A program made the position numbers and the translations under genes. Positions 42,331 to 45,580 of a stretch of DNA of 45,580 bases are shown here, piece by piece. Under the pieces are notes generated by a model. That model saw only the letters and a program-made list of their open reading frames with translations. It was not told where the DNA came from and did no database searches. Source of the DNA: Moheibacter sp035515075 (GTDB lineage Bacteria > Bacteroidota > Bacteroidia > Flavobacteriales > Weeksellaceae); NCBI GenBank assembly GCA_035515075.1, contig DATJBZ010000016.1, positions 1-45,580 of the forward strand, given 5' to 3'. Numbering within the stretch: the first letter of the stretch is position 1; every line of letters begins with the position of its first letter.

Positions 42331-43146
42331 TTAAAAACGGTAACCCACGGCCAATCCGACACGTAAATTGAAAAACTGATCGGCTGTCAATTTCGCTTGG
42401 GCCGAAGAATTGCTGAGCACAATGTCCGTGGTACCATTGGGCAATTGAAATTCGTTCAATTCCTCCCTGAAAAGCTCGACCTCTTGATCCGTCAACTGAT
42501 AATTGGAAGTTGAATGAAAATCAATTTTCACATTGGACAAATAAGGTCCGATAAAAGTATCGATCGTAAAGTGTTGGCCGATGGGAAATTGCGCGCCAAT
42601 GTTCAATCCATAACCAAATGCTTTGTGCTTCCCCTCGAAATCAATGGTATAATTCTCTGAAAGTGTGCGAAAAGCATAAGCAGATGTGAATTTATAATGG
42701 TCTATTCGAGCAAAAGGACCTAAATAAAAACCTTTGCCATAGCCTTCGCCCAAATAAAAGCGAATTTCTGGGGTGACTGCATTTCCTTTGAATTCAAAAT
42801 CCTCAAAAAACTTTTGGAAAGGATTGGTCAATCCCTTGCCACTGTTGGAGTCGTCAATGATGTCAATCACCTTGTCTTTGGCCACCATGCCCCGATTGGG
42901 TGTGAATTTGTAGCCCAAGTTCAAAGACAACCAATTCATTGGAAAAAACTCATATTGCAACGAAAATGTCGCTACCGCCAACGAAGGTACATTGAGCTTG
43001 AACACATGTTGTTTGACCGGAATTGGAGTAGCATCCACCTCTTCCAATAATAGTTCTTCTGAAGGTTCTGTAAATTCTTGTGCATTGATTTTCGCGAAAA
43101 ATAAAAGCATGCATCCCGTAAGGATGGAAGTAAATAATGTTTTCAT
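42331..43146 (-). CDS. Outer-membrane beta-barrel protein, DUF3575-like
   Basis: 271 residues with a signal peptide (MKTLFTSILTGCMLLFFAKINAQ). A short acidic segment (about 24-45) precedes a barrel of about eight to ten strands: LAVATFSLQYEFFPMNWLSL, VTPEIRFYLGEGYGKGFYLG, FGYGLNIGAQFPIG, IDTFIGPYLSNVKIDF and the terminal FNLRVGLAVGYRF with C-terminal Phe. The phrases RFYLG and FYLGPF are typical of DUF3575-like Bacteroidota barrels. No transport or enzymatic role can be named. It is monocistronic, with spacers of about 67 nt on both sides. Confidence 0.78.
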   Translation of the reverse strand: MKTLFTSILTGCMLLFFAKINAQEFTEPSEELLLEEVDATPIPVKQHVFKLNVPSLAVATFSLQYEFFPMNWLSLNLGYKFTPNRGMVAKDKVIDIIDDSNSGKGLTNPFQKFFEDFEFKGNAVTPEIRFYLGEGYGKGFYLGPFARIDHYKFTSAYAFRTLSENYTIDFEGKHKAFGYGLNIGAQFPIGQHFTIDTFIGPYLSNVKIDFHSTSNYQLTDQEVELFREELNEFQLPNGTTDIVLSNSSAQAKLTADQFFNLRVGLAVGYRF

Positions 43147-43215
43147 AACTTTAGTTTTAGTGTAGCAATATTATTCAATTCACTTAAAAAAAGCAAATTA
43201 ACTTCGACAATAAAA

Positions 43216-43911
43216 CTAAACCGTCAATTGATGAAAAGCTTCTTCCAAGCTTTTGTATTGTCCTTTGAATTCCTCGATTGGACTGTCCGCCACGATACTT
43301 CCTTTGTTCAACAAAATCACGCGCGAGCACAAAGCTTCGACTTCTTGCATGATGTGGGTGGACAAAATCACCGTTTTACTTTGACCGATTTCCCGGATCA
43401 ATTCTCGGATTTCCAAAATCTGATTCGGATCCAAACCATTGGTCGGTTCATCCAAGATCAAAATTTCAGGATTGGATAAAATCGCTTGCGCTAAACCCAC
43501 GCGTTGTTTGTAACCTTTGGACAATTGTCCGATTTTCTTGTGGGACTCGGGCAATAAACCCACTTTTTCAATGATTTTATCAATTTCATTTTTATTGACT
43601 TGGCGCAAATCGGCCACAAAATTCAAATATTCGCGCACATACATTTCATGATACAACGGATTGTTTTCTGGCAAAAAACCAATGCGCTTCTTCGTCTGAA
43701 TCGCTTGATGCAACACCGAAAAGTCGTCGACCAAAATCTCCCCCGAATCAGGTAAAATCGCACCACTGATGCTTTTCATCAAAGTCGATTTCCCAGCACC
43801 ATTTGGTCCCAATAAACCAACGACTTCTCCTTTCTCTATTGAAAATGAAACTTGGTTCAAAGCCAATTGTTGGCCGTATTTTTTGGATAAATTTTGAATG
43901 ACGATTCCCAT
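43216..43911 (-). CDS. ABC transporter ATPase, GldA-like
   Basis: 231 residues from the ATG at 43911. The frame continues 8 codons to a TTG, but MGIVIQNLSKKYG is the usual start. Walker A GPNGAGKST at 35-43; signature LSKGYKQRV, the LSxGY variant found in GldA, NatA and drug-export ATPases; Walker B EILILDEPTNGLDP with the catalytic Glu; and a switch His in LSTHIMQEVE. GldA, with GldF and GldG, is needed for gliding motility and protein secretion in Flavobacterium, but it is about 300 residues long and no permease gene is adjacent here. The gene is either an orphan ATPase or a different exporter. A -7 box TACATTTG (43940-43933) lies 21 nt upstream. Confidence 0.85.
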   Translation of the reverse strand: MGIVIQNLSKKYGQQLALNQVSFSIEKGEVVGLLGPNGAGKSTLMKSISGAILPDSGEILVDDFSVLHQAIQTKKRIGFLPENNPLYHEMYVREYLNFVADLRQVNKNEIDKIIEKVGLLPESHKKIGQLSKGYKQRVGLAQAILSNPEILILDEPTNGLDPNQILEIRELIREIGQSKTVILSTHIMQEVEALCSRVILLNKGSIVADSPIEEFKGQYKSLEEAFHQLTV

Positions 43912-44059
43912 AAAACAATAGTTTTGCAAGGACAAATGTACGGAATCAAATGTTATTGAAAGCGCTGCATCGCAGAATTTGCTTCAAGAACAATTGGTGG
44001 TAAACGCACATGACAACTATCCTATATTTCTTTTTCAACCCATCAATTTTGCTTTGTTG

Positions 44060-44067
44060 TAACTTTG
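44060..44067 (+). promoter_or_regulatory. -7 box upstream of rarA
   Basis: TAACTTTG matches TAnnTTTG, 17 nt before the rarA ATG. A -33 TTG at the normal spacing is not obvious. Confidence 0.4.
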
Positions 44068-44084
44068 TCCCAAATCGCTGAAAA

Positions 44085-45362
44085 ATGAAACAACCTTTGG
44101 CAGAAAGAATGCGCCCTAAAAAATTGGATCAATTCATCAACCAAACCCATCTTTTGGGCAAAAATGGACCGATCCGCATCATGCTCAAATCGGGACACAT
44201 CGCTTCGATGATTTTTTGGGGACCTCCAGGTACTGGAAAAACGACTTTGGCACAAATGATTTCGGAATTGTCCAACCGCAACTTCTATGAATTGAGCGCC
44301 ATCAATTCGGGCGTGAAAGAAGTCAGAGAGATCATTGAAAAAGCCAAAAACCAAAATCTTTTTTCAGGCGGTTCTGCCCCTATTTTGTTCATTGACGAAA
44401 TTCATCGTTTCAACAAAACCCAACAAGACAGTTTATTGGGCGCGGTAGAAAAAGGTTGGATTACCTTGATCGGTGCTACCACAGAAAACCCAAGTTTTGA
44501 AGTGGTTCCCGCATTACTTTCTCGTTGTCAAGTCTATACCTTGAAATCTTTGGACAAACAAGATTTGGAAGAATTGATCCAACGCGCCATTGCTGAAGAC
44601 GAATTTTTAAAAGTTCAATCCATCAAAATAGAAGAAACCGATGCCTTGCTTCGCTTCTCGGGTGGCGATGCCAGAAAGTTGTTGAATGGCTTGGAATTGG
44701 TCATCAACAATGAGACTTCGGAAGAAATCACCATCAACAATGCTTTGGTGACCCAATCGATTCAGCAAAATTTGGCCAAATACGACAAAAGTGGAGAAAT
44801 ACATTATGACATCATTTCGGCTTTCATCAAATCGATTCGTGGCTCTGACCCCAATGCAGCGGTGTATTGGTTGGCGCGCATGCTGGAAGGAGGCGAAGAT
44901 TTGAAATTCATTGCAAGAAGATTGTTGATTTCCGCCTCAGAAGACATTGGCAATGCCAATCCTACCGCTTTGGTCATCGCCAACAATTGTTTTCAAGCAG
45001 TTTCATCGATTGGCTATCCCGAATCGAGAATTGTTCTGAGCCAATGTGCGATCTATTTGGCGAATTCCCCTAAAAGCAATTCGACCTATGAAGCCATCAA
45101 CAAAGCCCAACAAATCGTTCGCCAAACGGGAGATTTATCGGTTCCTTTGCATTTGAGAAATGCGCCAACGAAATTGATGCAGGACATGGATTATGGAAAA
45201 GATTACAAATATGCACATGCCTATCAGGATAATTTTGCGATCCAAGAATTTTTGCCCGAAGAGATTTCTGGAACCACTTTTTACGAACCTGGGAACAATG
45301 CAAGAGAACAAGCTGACAAAAATAGCTTGGCCAATAAGTGGAAAGAGAAATATGGTTATTAG
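44085..45362 (+). CDS. rarA: Replication-associated recombination protein A (AAA+ ATPase)
   Basis: 425 residues. RarA (MgsA) acts at stalled replication forks and opens DNA ends; it is related to clamp-loader ATPases. Walker A GPPGTGKTT at 46-54, Walker B ILFIDEIHRF (100-109), sensor 1 IGATTENPSFE and the arginine finger LLSRCQVY follow in order. The C-terminal part has the family's tetramerisation and MgsA domain with HYDIISAFIKSIRGSDPNAA and YWLARMLEGGEDLKFIARRL, and the conserved KSNSTYEAINKA and VPLHLRNAPTKLM. Length is normal. It is monocistronic and is divergent from the ABC ATPase gene. Confidence 0.96.
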   Translation: MKQPLAERMRPKKLDQFINQTHLLGKNGPIRIMLKSGHIASMIFWGPPGTGKTTLAQMISELSNRNFYELSAINSGVKEVREIIEKAKNQNLFSGGSAPILFIDEIHRFNKTQQDSLLGAVEKGWITLIGATTENPSFEVVPALLSRCQVYTLKSLDKQDLEELIQRAIAEDEFLKVQSIKIEETDALLRFSGGDARKLLNGLELVINNETSEEITINNALVTQSIQQNLAKYDKSGEIHYDIISAFIKSIRGSDPNAAVYWLARMLEGGEDLKFIARRLLISASEDIGNANPTALVIANNCFQAVSSIGYPESRIVLSQCAIYLANSPKSNSTYEAINKAQQIVRQTGDLSVPLHLRNAPTKLMQDMDYGKDYKYAHAYQDNFAIQEFLPEEISGTTFYEPGNNAREQADKNSLANKWKEKYGY

Positions 45363-45370
45363 TAGAGAAT

Positions 45371-45407
45371 AGACACTAGAAACTGGACATTAGACACTAG
45401 ACACTAG
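45371..45407. repeat. Short direct repeats downstream of rarA
   Basis: The 9-mer AGACACTAG occurs at 45371-45379, 45392-45400 and 45399-45407 (the last two share AG), with a diverged unit AACTGGACATT between the first two. It lies just after the rarA stop, with no open reading frame. Confidence 0.6.
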
Positions 45408-45496
45408 ATTTTAAGAACATTCAAAATTCACTTCGACAAGCTATTAGATTTGCATTTAGTAAATTCAGTTATTATTAATGAAGATAATTTCTGAAC

Positions 45497-45578
45497 AACC
45501 AGAGGGAATAGGTGAACTAGTTCGACTCTTAAACGTAGTGGTTTATCCTGAGCATTAGTCCTATTCTCCTCTTTGGTT
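45497..45578. repeat. Imperfect inverted repeat at the window end
   Basis: AACCAGAGGGAATAGG (45497-45512) and CCTATTCTCCTCTTTGGTT (45560-45578) are complementary apart from three extra nucleotides in the right arm, with a palindrome GAACTAGTTC (45514-45523) inside. Fragments CTTCGACAAGCT (45431-45442) and GTTTATCCTGAGC (45541-45553) nearby resemble parts of a common intergenic repeat. No gene is seen from 45363 to 45580. Confidence 0.45.
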
Positions 45579-45580
45579 TT

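Noticed and set aside
44085..45362. A possible phage-defence or mobile-island role for the AAA+ ATPase near the repeats
   Set aside because: All motifs and the full length fit the housekeeping protein RarA, and no nuclease, toxin or integrase gene is nearby.

Overview
The window comes from a member of the Bacteroidota, most likely order Flavobacteriales. The evidence is the coding potential: two secreted proteins with type IX secretion (T9SS) C-terminal sorting domains, a TonB-dependent receptor of the outer-membrane beta-barrel type, a FadL/OmpP1-like porin, a DUF2723 (GT117-like) membrane protein, a DUF3347 lipoprotein with a Bacteroidota-style Cus locus, an archaeal/eukaryal-type prolyl-tRNA synthetase, and repeated matches to the Bacteroidota promoter (TTG about 17-20 nt before TAnnTTTG). 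Sampled lines give a GC content of about 35-43%. I cannot name the genus. No rRNA, tRNA, CRISPR array, transposase or phage gene was recognised, and no gene-free stretch exceeds 300 bases.

Layout. 1-1797: the 5' part of a small membrane protein (minus strand), then a secreted hypothetical protein and a deoxynucleoside kinase (plus). 1908-6349 (minus): TonB-dependent receptor, a Spy-like small exported protein, proS. 6485-9266 (plus): a Tyr/Gly- and Asn/Arg-rich lipoprotein and an OmpP1/FadL-type barrel. 9342-10802 (minus): guaB. 10967-15129 (plus): a 1210-residue DUF2723 membrane protein and a small barrel protein. 15213-15956 (minus): rlmB. 16099-19883: convergent genes for a thermolysin-type M4 metallopeptidase and a CotH-family protein, both T9SS cargo.

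20058-27994 is the most functionally coherent block: a copper/silver efflux locus with a Cys/His-rich exported protein, a DUF3347 lipoprotein, a CusA-type RND pump with an extra membrane segment, a TolC-family channel, and a CusB-type adaptor that carries metal-binding domains at both ends. The three methionines that line the E. coli CusA metal path can be aligned, which favours Cu(I)/Ag(I) over divalent cations.

28130-33016 is a small cell-surface cluster: a FemAB-like acyltransferase, a GNAT-like protein, a polysaccharide deacetylase, a left-handed beta-helix acyltransferase and a Wzx-like flippase, with no glycosyltransferase in view. Its middle is visibly AT-richer than its surroundings, which suggests horizontal exchange. 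33130-45362 is mainly housekeeping: a YjjG-type nucleotidase, a rhomboid protease, topoisomerase IV (parE and parC flanking a small membrane protein), a TlpA-type thioredoxin, ychF, a GNAT acetyltransferase, an outer-membrane barrel, a GldA-like ABC ATPase and rarA. The window ends in repeat-containing intergenic DNA.

I did not find a clearly new multi-gene system. The best leads are the cluster of promoters whose -7 box lies only 4-8 nt from the start codon (probable leaderless mRNAs), a promoter embedded in a terminator before the TonB receptor gene, a GC-rich repeated-looking intergenic element at 39721-39802, the doubly metal-binding CusB with its Cys-rich partner, and Met in place of the usual Ser in the quinolone-contact region of ParC.
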